Assembly: GCA_900539695.1 (NCBI GenBank)
Contig: UQDG01000002.1
Location: 105,230 to 169,229 of the forward strand
DNA length: 64,000 bases
Reading direction: 5' to 3'
From: an uncultured Oscillospiraceae bacterium
Lineage (GTDB): Bacteria; Bacillota; Clostridia; Oscillospirales; Ruminococcaceae
Every line of letters begins with the position of its first letter. Position 1 is the first letter of the stretch. Both the position numbers and the translations under genes were made by a program. The notes under the pieces are model-generated. The model searched no databases, was not told the DNA's origin, and saw only the letters and a list, made by a program, of their open reading frames with translations. Shown one piece after another: positions 7,854-15,942 of this stretch.

Positions 7854-8783
7854 TTACGCCTCTTTCTCGTCAGACTTTTTGCAGATAATGCAGACCCAGC
7901 CGCGCTTCTCCTTGACCTCGATGGGGGTCAGGCCGGCAGCTTTCAGGCCGGTGAGCACCTCATCCCTGCGCTCGTCAATGATGCCGCTGGCGATAAAGCG
8001 GGCGCCGGGGGCCATCAGCACGGGCACGTGGGGTGCCAGCGAAAGGATCGCCGCGGCTACGATGTTCGCGGTGATGATGTTGTACTCGCCGCTGGCCTGG
8101 TCGGACAGGTCGCCCACCAGCACGGTGAACTTGTCGGCCACGCCGTTGCGCTGGGCGTTCTCGCCCGCGGTGCGCACGCACATAGGGTCGATGTCCACGC
8201 CCTCGGCCACCTCAGCGCCCAGTTTCAGCGCGGCAATGGCCAGAATGCCGGAGCCGGTGCCGATGTCCAGCACGCGCTCACCGCCCTTGACCAGGCTGTC
8301 CAGCGTTTCCAGGCAGAGGGAGGTGGTCTCATGGGTGCCGGTGCCAAAGGCCATGCCGGGGTCCATGACGATCTTGATGCGGTCGGTGTCGTAGTCCTCC
8401 CAGCCGGGCACGATGGCCAGGCGCTCGCCAATATCCATGGCGTGGTAGAACTTTTTCCAGCCGTTCTGCCAATCTTCCTGCTCCACGCCGGTGGTGTTGA
8501 GCTGGTAGTCGATGCCGCTGTTTTTCAGGCGTTCCTCAAACAGGGGCAGCACTTCGGCGGGGTTTTCATCGGGGGCCAGGTACATGTGTACGATGACCAC
8601 GTCCCGGGGTTTGTCCAGCAGTTCCTGCTCGATTAGGTCTACATGGGCGATCTCCCACGCCTGCTGTTCCAGGTCGCTGTAATCCTCAATATAAATGCCG
8701 CCGTTGGCCACCATGGTGGCGATAGCCTCGGCCGTATCGGCGTCGCGCTTGGCAACGGTAATGCTGATGTCGGTCCATTCCAT
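7854..8783 (-). CDS. prmA: Ribosomal protein L11 methyltransferase
   Basis: The 309-residue protein has an N-terminal substrate-recognition domain (1-120), then a class I SAM methyltransferase domain with MDPGMAFGTGTHETT and VLDIGTGSGILAIAALKLGA (SAM loop), DIDP (acidic ribose ligand) and ITANIVA (motif IV, NxVA). This is the PrmA signature; the enzyme trimethylates L11 at several lysines. Its substrate L11 is encoded at 49765 in this window. It precedes rsmE with a 3-base gap. An AGGAGG ribosome site lies 7 bases before the ATG. Confidence 0.96.
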   Translation of the reverse strand: MEWTDISITVAKRDADTAEAIATMVANGGIYIEDYSDLEQQAWEIAHVDLIEQELLDKPRDVVIVHMYLAPDENPAEVLPLFEERLKNSGIDYQLNTTGVEQEDWQNGWKKFYHAMDIGERLAIVPGWEDYDTDRIKIVMDPGMAFGTGTHETTSLCLETLDSLVKGGERVLDIGTGSGILAIAALKLGAEVAEGVDIDPMCVRTAGENAQRNGVADKFTVLVGDLSDQASGEYNIITANIVAAAILSLAPHVPVLMAPGARFIASGIIDERRDEVLTGLKAAGLTPIEVKEKRGWVCIICKKSDEKEA

Positions 8784-8818
8784 AAGAAAGAGCCTCCTAT
8801 ATTCTATGTTTCACTTCT

Positions 8819-8872
8819 GTAGGGGGCGATGCCCGCATCGCCCTGCGGGCGGATGCAAGCATCCGCCCCTAC
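8819..8872. repeat. GTAGGGG-type intergenic palindrome, copy 2
   Basis: Two hairpin units (GGGGCGATGCCCGCATCGCCC and GGGCGGATGCAAGCATCCGCCC by halves) are joined by TGC and bounded by GTAGGGG and CCCCTAC. It separates the divergent prmA and acetyltransferase genes and its right edge touches the latter's -35 box. Confidence 0.85.
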
Positions 8873-8900
8873 TTGCACGTATGCTTGTTTGTATTATACA
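8873..8900 (+). promoter_or_regulatory. Promoter for the acetyltransferase gene
   Basis: TTGCAC (8873-8878) and TATACA (8895-8900) with 16-base spacing. The -35 box begins immediately after the palindromic repeat ends. Confidence 0.55.
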
Positions 8901-8939
8901 AGATTTCGCGTTGTAATTCAATCAGAAAGGGGTACGGAT

Positions 8940-9512
8940 ATGCGAATTCGTCTGTTGGATGCTGCCGGGGCCAGGCAATTGTATGAGAGCCGCATGGCGC
9001 GGGACTTTCCGCCGGGGGAGCTGAAGCCCTTTGCGGCGATGGAAGAACTGCTGGCCGCCGGCCTGTATGAACCGCTGACCTTTACCGATGACGCCGGGGC
9101 CGTGCTGGCCTACGCCTGGCAGGTGGTACTGCCGGGGCAGCAGGCCGGGCTGGTGGATTACTTTGCCGTGCGCAGCGACCTGCGGGGCAGCGGCATCGGC
9201 ACCCGGGCGCTGCACCTGCTGCAGGCCCACTACGCACCCCGGCTGGCCGCACTGCTGTTGGAGTGCGAGCACCCCGCCGAAGCCCCGGATGCGGCCATTG
9301 CCCGGCGGCGCATCGGGTTTTACCTGCGGGCCGGGGCACGGGCTACGGCGCTGGAAAGCCGGGTGTTCGGTGCGCGGTACAGCATTTTGCAGCTGCCCTG
9401 CGGCGAGACACTGTTGCCTGACGGCACATTAAATACCGCGCTGCAAACCCTGTACAGCCGCATGGTGCCCCAGCCTTATTACCGCGGCAGCGTAATATTT
9501 TACGGCAATTAA
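8940..9512 (+). CDS. GNAT-family N-acetyltransferase
   Basis: The start at 8940 is chosen because AAAGGGG lies 8 bases upstream; the frame is open further back but that part overlaps the palindrome. The 190 residues carry the GNAT core: a strand with DYFAVRSDLRGSGIGTRAL, which is motif A with the acetyl-CoA pyrophosphate loop (R-x-x-G-x-G), and a following IGFYLRAGAR motif B segment. GNAT enzymes transfer the acetyl group of acetyl-CoA to amines of diverse substrates. The substrate is not predictable. The spoVA operon starts 34 bases downstream, so cotranscription is possible. Confidence 0.85.
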   Translation: MRIRLLDAAGARQLYESRMARDFPPGELKPFAAMEELLAAGLYEPLTFTDDAGAVLAYAWQVVLPGQQAGLVDYFAVRSDLRGSGIGTRALHLLQAHYAPRLAALLLECEHPAEAPDAAIARRRIGFYLRAGARATALESRVFGARYSILQLPCGETLLPDGTLNTALQTLYSRMVPQPYYRGSVIFYGN

Positions 9513-9546
9513 GCCCATACTACCCCCGAAAGGGAGTGGAAACGGG

Positions 9547-9990
9547 ATGAAACTGGACCCCAAAGAGTATGATAAAATGGTACGCCGTGCCTCGCCCCCA
9601 TCGCCCGTTGTGCAGGACTGCCTGTGGGCGTTTTTTGTGGGCGGGGCCATCTGCCTGCTGGGTGAAGCACTACGCCAACTGTTTTTACTTTGGTACGACA
9701 AAACGATGGCCGGTACGCTGACAAGCATTGCGCTCATATTTTTATCGGCGCTGGCCACCCTGCCGGGGTGGTACCAAAAACTGGCAGCCAAGGCGGGCGC
9801 GGGCACGCTGGTGCCCATCACCGGGTTCGCCAACTCTGTCGTCAGCCCGGCCATTGAGTTCAAGGCCGAGGGCTGGGTCACCGGCGTGGGGGCCAAAATT
9901 TTTACCATCGCGGGGCCGGTCATTGCCTTTGGCACGCTGGCGTCCTTTGTGTGGGGCGTGGTGTACTGGCTGGTGGGAAAGGTGGGCTGA
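9547..9990 (+). CDS. spoVAC: Stage V sporulation protein AC
   Basis: The 147-residue membrane protein starts MKLDPKEYDKMVRRASPPSP and has VQDCLWAFFVGGAICLLGEA, the typical SpoVAC opening, then three to four hydrophobic segments with LVPITGFANSVVSPAIEFK. SpoVAC is part of the inner spore-membrane channel that imports dipicolinate (Ca-DPA) into the forespore and releases it on germination; B. subtilis SpoVAC behaves as a mechanosensitive channel. It is followed 1 base later by spoVAD. GGGAGTGG serves as ribosome site. Confidence 0.96.
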   Translation: MKLDPKEYDKMVRRASPPSPVVQDCLWAFFVGGAICLLGEALRQLFLLWYDKTMAGTLTSIALIFLSALATLPGWYQKLAAKAGAGTLVPITGFANSVVSPAIEFKAEGWVTGVGAKIFTIAGPVIAFGTLASFVWGVVYWLVGKVG

Positions 9991-9991
9991 T

Positions 9992-11011
9992 ATGCCGAAA
10001 CGACGCAAGGATGTCATCTTTTTTGATGCACCGCCGGTGATCTCTGCCTGGGGCAGCGCGGGCGGAAAAAAGGAGGGTGAAGGCCCACTGGCCTCGGCCT
10101 TTGACTACCTGACCCAGGACGCCGCCTTTGCCGACGAAAACTGCGCCAACTGGGAACAGGCCGAAGGCATGCTGCAGCAAAAAGCCGCGGGCATCTGCCT
10201 GCGCAAGGCGGGCATTGCGGCCAAGGATGTAGACCTGACCTTTGCGGGCGACCTGCAGGCCCAGTGCACAGCCAGCAACTATACGCTGCGCACGCTGGCC
10301 ACCCCCTTTGCGGGGCTGTATGGGGCGTGCTCTACCATGACCGAGGCACTTTGTCTGGGGGCCGCCTTTGCGGCTGCCGGGTTGGGGCGGCAGATATTGG
10401 CCATGACCAGCAGCCACTTTTGCGCGGCTGAGCGGCAGTTCCGCACGCCGCTGGAGTACGGCGCCAAGCGCACCCCCACGGCCCAGTGGACCGCCACGGC
10501 GGCGGGGGCCTGCCTGCTGCGGGGGCCGGGGCAGGGGGGCGTGCAGATTTTGTCCGCCACCTTTGGCCGAGTGCAGGATTACGGCGTGACCGACATCAAC
10601 AACATGGGCGCCGCCATGATGCCCGCAGCCGCCAGCACGCTGCTGCGCTATTTTGACGCCACCGGCGCGGCTCCGGCGGATTTTGATGCCATCTTTACCG
10701 GCGATCTGGGCCAGGTGGGCAGCGATCTGCTATGCGAGCAGATGGAGAAAGAGGGTGTGCCCCTGCCCAACCACTACGATTGCGGCTGTCTGCTGTACGA
10801 TGTGGACAGCCAGAACGTGCAGGCGGGCGGCAGCGGGGCCGGGTGCAGTGCCGCCGTGCTGTGTGCCTGGGTGCTGCCCCGGCTGTTTGACGGGCGGTTC
10901 AAGCGGGTGCTGTTCTTATCCACCGGCGCACTGATGAGCCAGACGACCTTTTTGCAGGGCGAGACCATCCCCGGCATCGCCCACTGCGTGGAGTTGGGGG
11001 GACTTGTATGA
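9992..11011 (+). CDS. spoVAD: Stage V sporulation protein AD
   Basis: The ATG at 9992 lies one base after the spoVAC stop and gives 339 residues, the family length. The protein has a thiolase-like fold with GACSTMTEALCLGAAFA near residue 105 and the long C-terminal half with DFDAIFTGDLGQVGSDLL, both typical of SpoVAD, a soluble DPA-binding subunit of the SpoVA complex on the forespore membrane. Its stop overlaps the start of spoVAE by 4 bases (ATGA), indicating coupled translation. The frame is open upstream to 9728 inside spoVAC, but that part is a shadow. Confidence 0.96.
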   Translation: MPKRRKDVIFFDAPPVISAWGSAGGKKEGEGPLASAFDYLTQDAAFADENCANWEQAEGMLQQKAAGICLRKAGIAAKDVDLTFAGDLQAQCTASNYTLRTLATPFAGLYGACSTMTEALCLGAAFAAAGLGRQILAMTSSHFCAAERQFRTPLEYGAKRTPTAQWTATAAGACLLRGPGQGGVQILSATFGRVQDYGVTDINNMGAAMMPAAASTLLRYFDATGAAPADFDAIFTGDLGQVGSDLLCEQMEKEGVPLPNHYDCGCLLYDVDSQNVQAGGSGAGCSAAVLCAWVLPRLFDGRFKRVLFLSTGALMSQTTFLQGETIPGIAHCVELGGLV

Positions 11012-11364
11012 ACTATGTTTGGGCGTTCGTGGTGGGCGGCGCGATCTGCGTCATCGGCCAGCTGTTTATTGATTATACCAAGCTGACCCCGGCGCGCATC
11101 CTGACCGGCTACGTGGTGGCGGGCGTGGTGTTAAGCGCCGTGGGCGTGTACAAGCCCCTGGCCGAGTTCGCCGGGGCCGGGGCCAGTGTGCCGCTGCTGG
11201 GGTTCGGGCATCTGCTGGCGCAAGGCGTGGTGCAGGCCGTGGATCGGTGCGGCCTGCCGGGTGCCTTTACCGGCGGGCTGACCGCTGCCGCCGGGGGGAT
11301 TGCTGCCAGTTTGATTTTTGCCGTGGCGGCGGCGCTGGTGGGAAAGAGCAGGGACCAGAATTAA
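11008..11364 (+). CDS. spoVAE: Stage V sporulation protein AE
   Basis: The 118 residues are almost wholly hydrophobic, with WAFVVGGAICVIGQLFIDYT at the N-terminus and VPLLGFGHLLAQGVVQA in the middle, both matching the SpoVAEb subunit. It forms four short membrane segments and completes the minimal C-D-E set found in most Clostridia, where SpoVAA, AB and AF are absent. It overlaps spoVAD by 4 bases and is followed by a terminator, so spoVAC-D-E is one operon. Confidence 0.95.
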   Translation: MNYVWAFVVGGAICVIGQLFIDYTKLTPARILTGYVVAGVVLSAVGVYKPLAEFAGAGASVPLLGFGHLLAQGVVQAVDRCGLPGAFTGGLTAAAGGIAASLIFAVAAALVGKSRDQN

Positions 11365-11379
11365 ATTTTTCCGTTATAG

Positions 11380-11410
11380 GCGCTCTGCCGGGCAGGCAGG
11401 GCGCTTTTCT
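11380..11410 (+). terminator. Terminator of the spoVA operon
   Basis: A 10-bp stem (11380-11389 with 11395-11404, one wobble) with a 5-base loop is followed by TTTTCTT. Confidence 0.8.
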
Positions 11411-11487
11411 TAATAAAATTCGCTTTTTATGCAGCTTTGTGGTATACTGGAAAAAGTGTATTTGTAGGAAAAGAGGAACCCACTCCC

Positions 11488-12825
11488 ATGCAAAAGCAAC
11501 TTACACAGGGGCCTGTTATGCCCACGATGCTGCGGTTTGCGGTGCCCATGATTTTAGGCGACCTGCTGCAGCAATGCTATAATATCGCTGATACGTTAGT
11601 TGTTGGGCGGTTCATCGGCACCAACGCGCTGGCGGCGGTCGGCTCGGCCTTTACGCTGATGACCTTTCTCACGTCCATTTTGCTGGGGCTGGCCATGGGC
11701 AGCGGCACGGTGTTTTCCATCAAGTTTGGCCAAAAGGACGACACCGGCCTGCGGGAGGGTGTTTTGGCCGCCTTTGTGCTGCTGGCCATCGTGACCGCCG
11801 TGCTGACCGGCGCGGTGTACCTGGGTTTTGAGGGCATTATCTGGTTCCTGCGCCTGCCCGCCGAGATTGCGCCGCTGATGCGCACTTACTTAAAGATCGT
11901 GTTTGCCGGGCTGGCGGCGATTTTCCTGTACAACTACTTTGCCTCTCTGCTGCGGGCGCTGGGCAACTCGATGGTACCGCTGCTGTTTCTGGCGCTGTCC
12001 GCCGGGCTGAACATCGCGCTGGACCTGTGGTTCGTCTGCGGACTGGGGCGCGATGTGGGCGGCGCGGCCGAGGCGACGGTCATTGCGCAGTATGTCTCCG
12101 GCGTGGGCATTTCCGTGTACACCTGGGTGCGGTTCCCGCTGGTGCGGCAGGCTGCCCACAGCAAGTTCAAGGCCAACCGCATGAAGGAGATCGCCGGGTT
12201 CTCGGCGCTGACCTGCATCCAGCAATCCATCATGAACTTAGGGATCTTGGCCGTGCAGGGGTTGGTCAACAGCTTTGGCACGGTGGTCATGGCGGCGTTT
12301 GCAGCGGCGGTCAAAATCGACGCCTTTGCCTATCTGCCGGTGCAGGATTTCGGCAATGCGTTCTCCATCTTTATTGCCCAGAACTACGGCGCGCAAAAGA
12401 CTGACCGCATCCACAAGGGGATACGGGGCGCGTTTGCGGCGGCCATCGGGTTCAGCATCGCGGTCAGCGCACTGGTGTTTGTGTTTGCCGCGCTGCTGAT
12501 GCGCATTTTTATCGACGGCTCGGAGACCGCCGTCATCACCGAGGGCGTGCGCTACCTGCGCATTGAGGGCGCGTTCTATGCGGGCATTGGCTGCCTGTTC
12601 CTGTTCTACGGGCTGTACCGCGCTGTGGGGCGGCCCGGTATGTCGGTGGTGCTGACGGTGGTATCCCTGGGCACCCGCGTGGTGCTGGCCTATGCGCTGT
12701 CCGCCATCCCGGCGATTGGGGTGACAGGCATCTGGTGGAGCGTGCCCATCGGCTGGTTTTTGGCCGACGCCGTGGGCGGGGTGTATTACTGGATGAAGAA
12801 GAAAGCGCTGTTTGAGATGAAATGA
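11488..12825 (+). CDS. MATE-family efflux transporter
   Basis: The start at 11488 is preferred because AAGAGGA lies 10 bases upstream; it gives 445 residues, the normal MATE length. The protein starts MQKQLTQGPVMPTMLRFAVP and has twelve hydrophobic segments in two homologous halves; FAVPMILGDLLQQCYNIADT matches the first helix of the NorM/DinF group. MATE proteins export cationic drugs or metabolites with Na+ or H+ as driver. A TATACT box lies at 11443-11448 but without a clear -35. A second MATE gene is at 17131; substrates are unknown for both. Confidence 0.93.
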   Translation: MQKQLTQGPVMPTMLRFAVPMILGDLLQQCYNIADTLVVGRFIGTNALAAVGSAFTLMTFLTSILLGLAMGSGTVFSIKFGQKDDTGLREGVLAAFVLLAIVTAVLTGAVYLGFEGIIWFLRLPAEIAPLMRTYLKIVFAGLAAIFLYNYFASLLRALGNSMVPLLFLALSAGLNIALDLWFVCGLGRDVGGAAEATVIAQYVSGVGISVYTWVRFPLVRQAAHSKFKANRMKEIAGFSALTCIQQSIMNLGILAVQGLVNSFGTVVMAAFAAAVKIDAFAYLPVQDFGNAFSIFIAQNYGAQKTDRIHKGIRGAFAAAIGFSIAVSALVFVFAALLMRIFIDGSETAVITEGVRYLRIEGAFYAGIGCLFLFYGLYRAVGRPGMSVVLTVVSLGTRVVLAYALSAIPAIGVTGIWWSVPIGWFLADAVGGVYYWMKKKALFEMK

Positions 12826-12863
12826 TGACATAAAGATTCGCTCTGAAGGCACAATCTCGTCCT

Positions 12864-12893
12864 GTAGGGGCTGATGCTTGCATCAGCCCCTAC
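12864..12893. repeat. GTAGGGG-type intergenic palindrome, copy 3 (single unit)
   Basis: A single 30-base palindrome, GTAGGGGCTGATGC..GCATCAGCCCCTAC, lies between the convergent MATE gene and rpsT. Confidence 0.85.
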
Positions 12894-12911
12894 AATCCAC
12901 TACAAACTCCA

Positions 12912-12950
12912 TATAAAAATGAAAATGCCCGTCGATTTCTCGGCGGGCAT
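12912..12950 (-). terminator. Terminator of rpsT
   Basis: A stem (12925-12934 with 12941-12950, one mismatch) read leftwards is followed by TTTTCATTTTTAT on the minus strand. Confidence 0.75.
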
Positions 12951-12965
12951 TGTTCATGCGATCAA

Positions 12966-13229
12966 TTACTGAGCGGCCTTGTTAGCGCGCTTAGCCAGAC
13001 GGCTGACCTTACGGGCAGCGGTGTTCTTATGGATGACACCCTTGCTCTTGGCAGAGTCGATAGCAGAGACAGCGGCTTTCATAACAGCGTCCTTATCAGC
13101 GGCGTTGCTGACGATGGCAGCGTCTGCCTTCTTGATCACTGTTTTCAGGTTGGACTTGACGACCTTGTTGGCCATGGCCTCCTTCTGAGACTGGACAACA
13201 CGATCCTTCTGAGACTTAATGTTAGGCAT
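12966..13229 (-). CDS. rpsT: 30S ribosomal protein S20
   Basis: The start is placed at 13229, where MPNIKSQKDRV follows a GGAGGTGG ribosome site; the frame is open three codons further. The 87 residues are Lys/Ala-rich helices with SNLKTVIKKADAA and GVIHKNTAARKVSRLAKR, characteristic of S20, which binds the 5' domain of 16S rRNA. It is transcribed alone from a promoter at 13268-13296 and ends at its own terminator. spoIIP is divergent; in many Firmicutes gpr lies between these two but is absent here. Confidence 0.98.
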   Translation of the reverse strand: MPNIKSQKDRVVQSQKEAMANKVVKSNLKTVIKKADAAIVSNAADKDAVMKAAVSAIDSAKSKGVIHKNTAARKVSRLAKRANKAAQ

Positions 13230-13267
13230 TCGTTCCACCTCCTTGGTTCCCCATAACAGTACAAGTT

Positions 13268-13296
13268 ATCCTACCACATTTTTTTCGGTCTTGCAA
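13268..13296 (-). promoter_or_regulatory. rpsT: Promoter of rpsT
   Basis: On the minus strand TTGCAA (13296-13291) and TAGGAT (13273-13268) are 17 bases apart, about 40 bases before the start codon. Confidence 0.65.
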
Positions 13297-13366
13297 GTGT
13301 TTTTCAAAAAAAACTTCATGAAAATCGGATTTTTCGCATAAATTGGTTGGGAAAGGGGGTGCCTGC

Positions 13367-14482
13367 ATGGATTTTATGCACCGTGCCGCCGCCTGGCTGG
13401 CGGGCGGGGTGGTGTTTGCTGCGTCCTGCGCCTCGGTGCTGGCGGCAGCGGCCTGCCTGCCGGAGCGGGCTATTTTGCAGCATGCCTTGCTGGCCATGCA
13501 GTCCCCGGCGGCCGCAGTGGCCTGCGCCCTGCCGCGCCCCGGGCCGCAGCCCATCCCCACAACGGCACCGGTACAGCCTACGCCTGTGCCGGCCCCGGCG
13601 CCAACGCCCACAGCTTCGCCCACGCCGGAACCAAGCCCTACGCCGCAGCCCAGCACCGCACCGCAAATCGAGGACGCCGGGCCTATCCGGGCCGAGCAGT
13701 TCCGCCACGGCAGGGGAGAGGGCAGCATCTCACTTTCGGCGGGCAGCATCCGCAACAGCACCGCCTGCGCCGACGCAGACCTGCGGGCGGCGGTGACCAC
13801 CGCCAACCTGCCTTTTGCCGTGGAGCTAAACAGCGATGAGCCGCAGGTTTTGATCCTGCACACCCACGCCACCGAGACCTACCAGACCTGGCCCGATTTA
13901 CTATACGACCGCAGTGCTGCCGCCCGTACCCGCAACACCGCGCTGAACATGTGCGCCGTGGGTGCCCGCATGGCCGAGGTGCTGAACGCGGCGGGCATCC
14001 ACACGCTGCACGACGAAACGCTGCACGATTCCCCCAGCTACACCGAGAGTTACGACCGCAGCCGCGCCACGGCCCAGGAGTATCTGCGGCAGTATCCGTC
14101 GATCAAAGTGGTGCTGGACGTCCACCGGGATGCCATCGAGGATGCCGACGGCACGCTGGTCAAGCCGGTGTGCACTATCGACGGCGCAAGCACCGCCCAG
14201 GTGATGATCATTGCCGGGTGCGACAACGGCAGCACCATCAGCCTGCCCAACTGGCGGCTGAACCTGCGCTTTGCCGCCGCCTGGGAGGAAGCCATGGAGA
14301 GCCGCTTTCCCGGCCTGACGCGGCCGGTGTTATGCGGCTACCGGTTTTACAACCAGGATTTGACCACCGGCAGTTTGCTGATCGAGATCGGCGGCCACGG
14401 AAATACGCTGGAGGAGGCCCTCCGGGCCGGGGAATTCGCTGCGCTGGCGTTGGCGGAGCTGCTGGGCGGGCAGCAGCCGTAA
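13367..14482 (+). CDS. spoIIP: Stage II sporulation protein P
   Basis: The ATG at 13367 follows AAAGGGGG and gives 371 residues. There is an N-terminal membrane anchor (about 8-30), a Pro/Thr-rich linker (about 55-100), then the peptidoglycan hydrolase domain with VLILHTHATETY, KVVLDVHRDAIED and LIEIGGHGNTLEEA; the His residues in HTHATE and the DVHRD motif are the conserved SpoIIP centre. SpoIIP is an amidase/endopeptidase that, with SpoIID and SpoIIM, drives engulfment of the forespore. Neighbouring gpr and lepA, common next to it elsewhere, are missing here. Confidence 0.95.
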   Translation: MDFMHRAAAWLAGGVVFAASCASVLAAAACLPERAILQHALLAMQSPAAAVACALPRPGPQPIPTTAPVQPTPVPAPAPTPTASPTPEPSPTPQPSTAPQIEDAGPIRAEQFRHGRGEGSISLSAGSIRNSTACADADLRAAVTTANLPFAVELNSDEPQVLILHTHATETYQTWPDLLYDRSAAARTRNTALNMCAVGARMAEVLNAAGIHTLHDETLHDSPSYTESYDRSRATAQEYLRQYPSIKVVLDVHRDAIEDADGTLVKPVCTIDGASTAQVMIIAGCDNGSTISLPNWRLNLRFAAAWEEAMESRFPGLTRPVLCGYRFYNQDLTTGSLLIEIGGHGNTLEEALRAGEFAALALAELLGGQQP

Positions 14483-14492
14483 AAATCAGTTC

Positions 14493-14521
14493 TTTACTTT
14501 TCCTGCAACACTAGTTATAAT
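14493..14521 (+). promoter_or_regulatory. Probable promoter of asnS
   Basis: TTTACT (14493-14498) and TATAAT (14516-14521) are 17 bases apart; the -35 box is weak. The asnS ATG follows 35 bases later. Confidence 0.55.
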
Positions 14522-14556
14522 AAATATAATTATTGTTATAGAGGAGAGGAATTTCC

Positions 14557-15942
14557 ATGCAGAGAACGGAACTTGCATCGCTGTACACCGCTACCCCTGC
14601 CGATGGTACCAAGGTCACTGTCTGCGGCTGGGCCAAAACTGTGCGCGATTCTAAAAATATCGGCTTTATCTCGCTGTCCGACGGCAGCTGCTATAAGCCC
14701 GTCCAGATCGTTTTCCAGGCTGACAAACTGGCCAACTATGCCGAGATCGCCAAGTGCGGCCTGTACACCAGCTTTGAGGTCACCGGCACCCTGGTGCTGA
14801 CCCCCAACGCCAAGCAGCCCTTTGAGATCAACGCCGACACCATCACCGTGCTGGGTCCCTGCGGCCCCGAGTACCCGCTGCAGAAAAAGAAGATGAGCAT
14901 GGACTACCTGCGCACCATGACCCATCTGCGCCCCCGCACCAACACCTTCAACGCGGCGTTCCGTGTGCGCGGCCAGGCTGCTTTTGCCCTGCACCAGTTC
15001 TTCCATGAGCACGGCTTCACCTACGTACACACACCCATCTTCACCGGCTCTGACTGCGAAGGTGCCGGCGAGATGTTCCAGGTGACCACCCTCGACCTCA
15101 ACGACATCCCCCGCAACGAAGAAGGCGGCGTAGACTACACCAAGGACTTCTTCAAGCGTCCCGTCAACCTGACCGTTTCCGGCCAGCTGGAGGCCGAGGC
15201 CATGGCCATGGCCCTGGGCAACGTCTACACCTTCGGCCCCACCTTTCGCGCCGAGAAGAGCTACGACACCCGCCATGCGGCCGAGTTCTGGATGATCGAG
15301 CCGGAGATGGCTTTTGCCGACCTGAACACCTACCTGGAGACCGCCGAGGCCATGACCCGCTACGTCATCCGCTACCTGCTGGACAACTGCCCCGATGAGC
15401 TGGCTTTCTTCAACCAGTTCTTTGACAAGGGCCTGATCGAGCGCCTGGAGCTGGTTGCCAGTTCTGACTTTGCCCGCGTCACCTACACCGACGCCATCGA
15501 ACTGCTGAAGAAGAACAACGACAACTTCCAGTATAAAGTCGAGTGGGGCACCGACCTGCAGACCGAGCACGAGCGCTATCTGACCGAGCAGATCTTCAAG
15601 AAGCCGGTCTTTGTCACCGACTACCCGAAGGAGATCAAGGCCTTCTACATGCGCCAGAACGAGGACGGCAAGACCGTGGCCGCCGCTGATATGCTGGTGC
15701 CCGGCATCGGCGAGCTGATCGGCGGCTCCCAGCGTGAGGAGCGCCTCGACGTGCTGACCGCCCGCATCAAAGAGCTGGGCATGGACCCCGCTGACTACGA
15801 TTGGTACCTCGACCTGCGCCGCTTCGGCAGTGTGAAGCATGCCGGCTACGGCCTGGGCTTTGAGCGTCTGCTGATGTATGTCACCGGCATCCCCAACATC
15901 CGCGATGTCATCCCGTTCCCCCGTACCTGCGGTGGTTTTTAA
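14557..15942 (+). CDS. asnS: Asparaginyl-tRNA synthetase
   Basis: The 461-residue class II synthetase has an N-terminal OB anticodon-binding domain (about 17-110), motif 2 around [10 protein letters not shown] with NTRH-like [14 protein letters not shown], and motif 3 [20 protein letters not shown]. The [14 protein letters not shown] and DVIPFPRT segments favour AsnRS over AspRS. It charges tRNA-Asn with asparagine. AGAGGAG precedes the ATG. Its TAA shares one base with the mutY ATG, so the two genes form an operon. Confidence 0.97.
   Translation: MQRTELASLYTATPADGTKVTVCGWAKTVRDSKNIGFISLSDGSCYKPVQIVFQADKLANYAEIAKCGLYTSFEVTGTLVLTPNAKQPFEINADTITVLGPCGPEYPLQKKKMSMDYLRTMTHLRPRTNTFNAAFRVRGQAAFALHQFFHEHGFTYVHTPIFTGSDCEGAGEMFQVTTLDLNDIPRNEEGGVDYTKDFFKRPVNLTVSGQLEAEAMAMALGNVYTFGPTFRAEKSYDTRHAAEFWMIEPEMAFADLNTYLETAEAMTRYVIRYLLDNCPDELAFFNQFFDKGLIERLELVASSDFARVTYTDAIELLKKNNDNFQYKVEWGTDLQTEHERYLTEQIFKKPVFVTDYPKEIKAFYMRQNEDGKTVAAADMLVPGIGELIGGSQREERLDVLTARIKELGMDPADYDWYLDLRRFGSVKHAGYGLGFERLLMYVTGIPNIRDVIPFPRTCGGF

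Noticed and set aside
8829-8939. Upstream extension of the GNAT gene
   Set aside because: It runs through the palindromic repeat and the promoter; the ATG at 8940 has a ribosome site.
9728-9991. Upstream extension of spoVAD into spoVAC
   Set aside because: It would overlap spoVAC in another frame; the start at 9992 gives the family length.
14483-14556. T-box leader before asnS
   Set aside because: The gap is only 74 bases, too short for a T-box and without its conserved AGGGTGG box.
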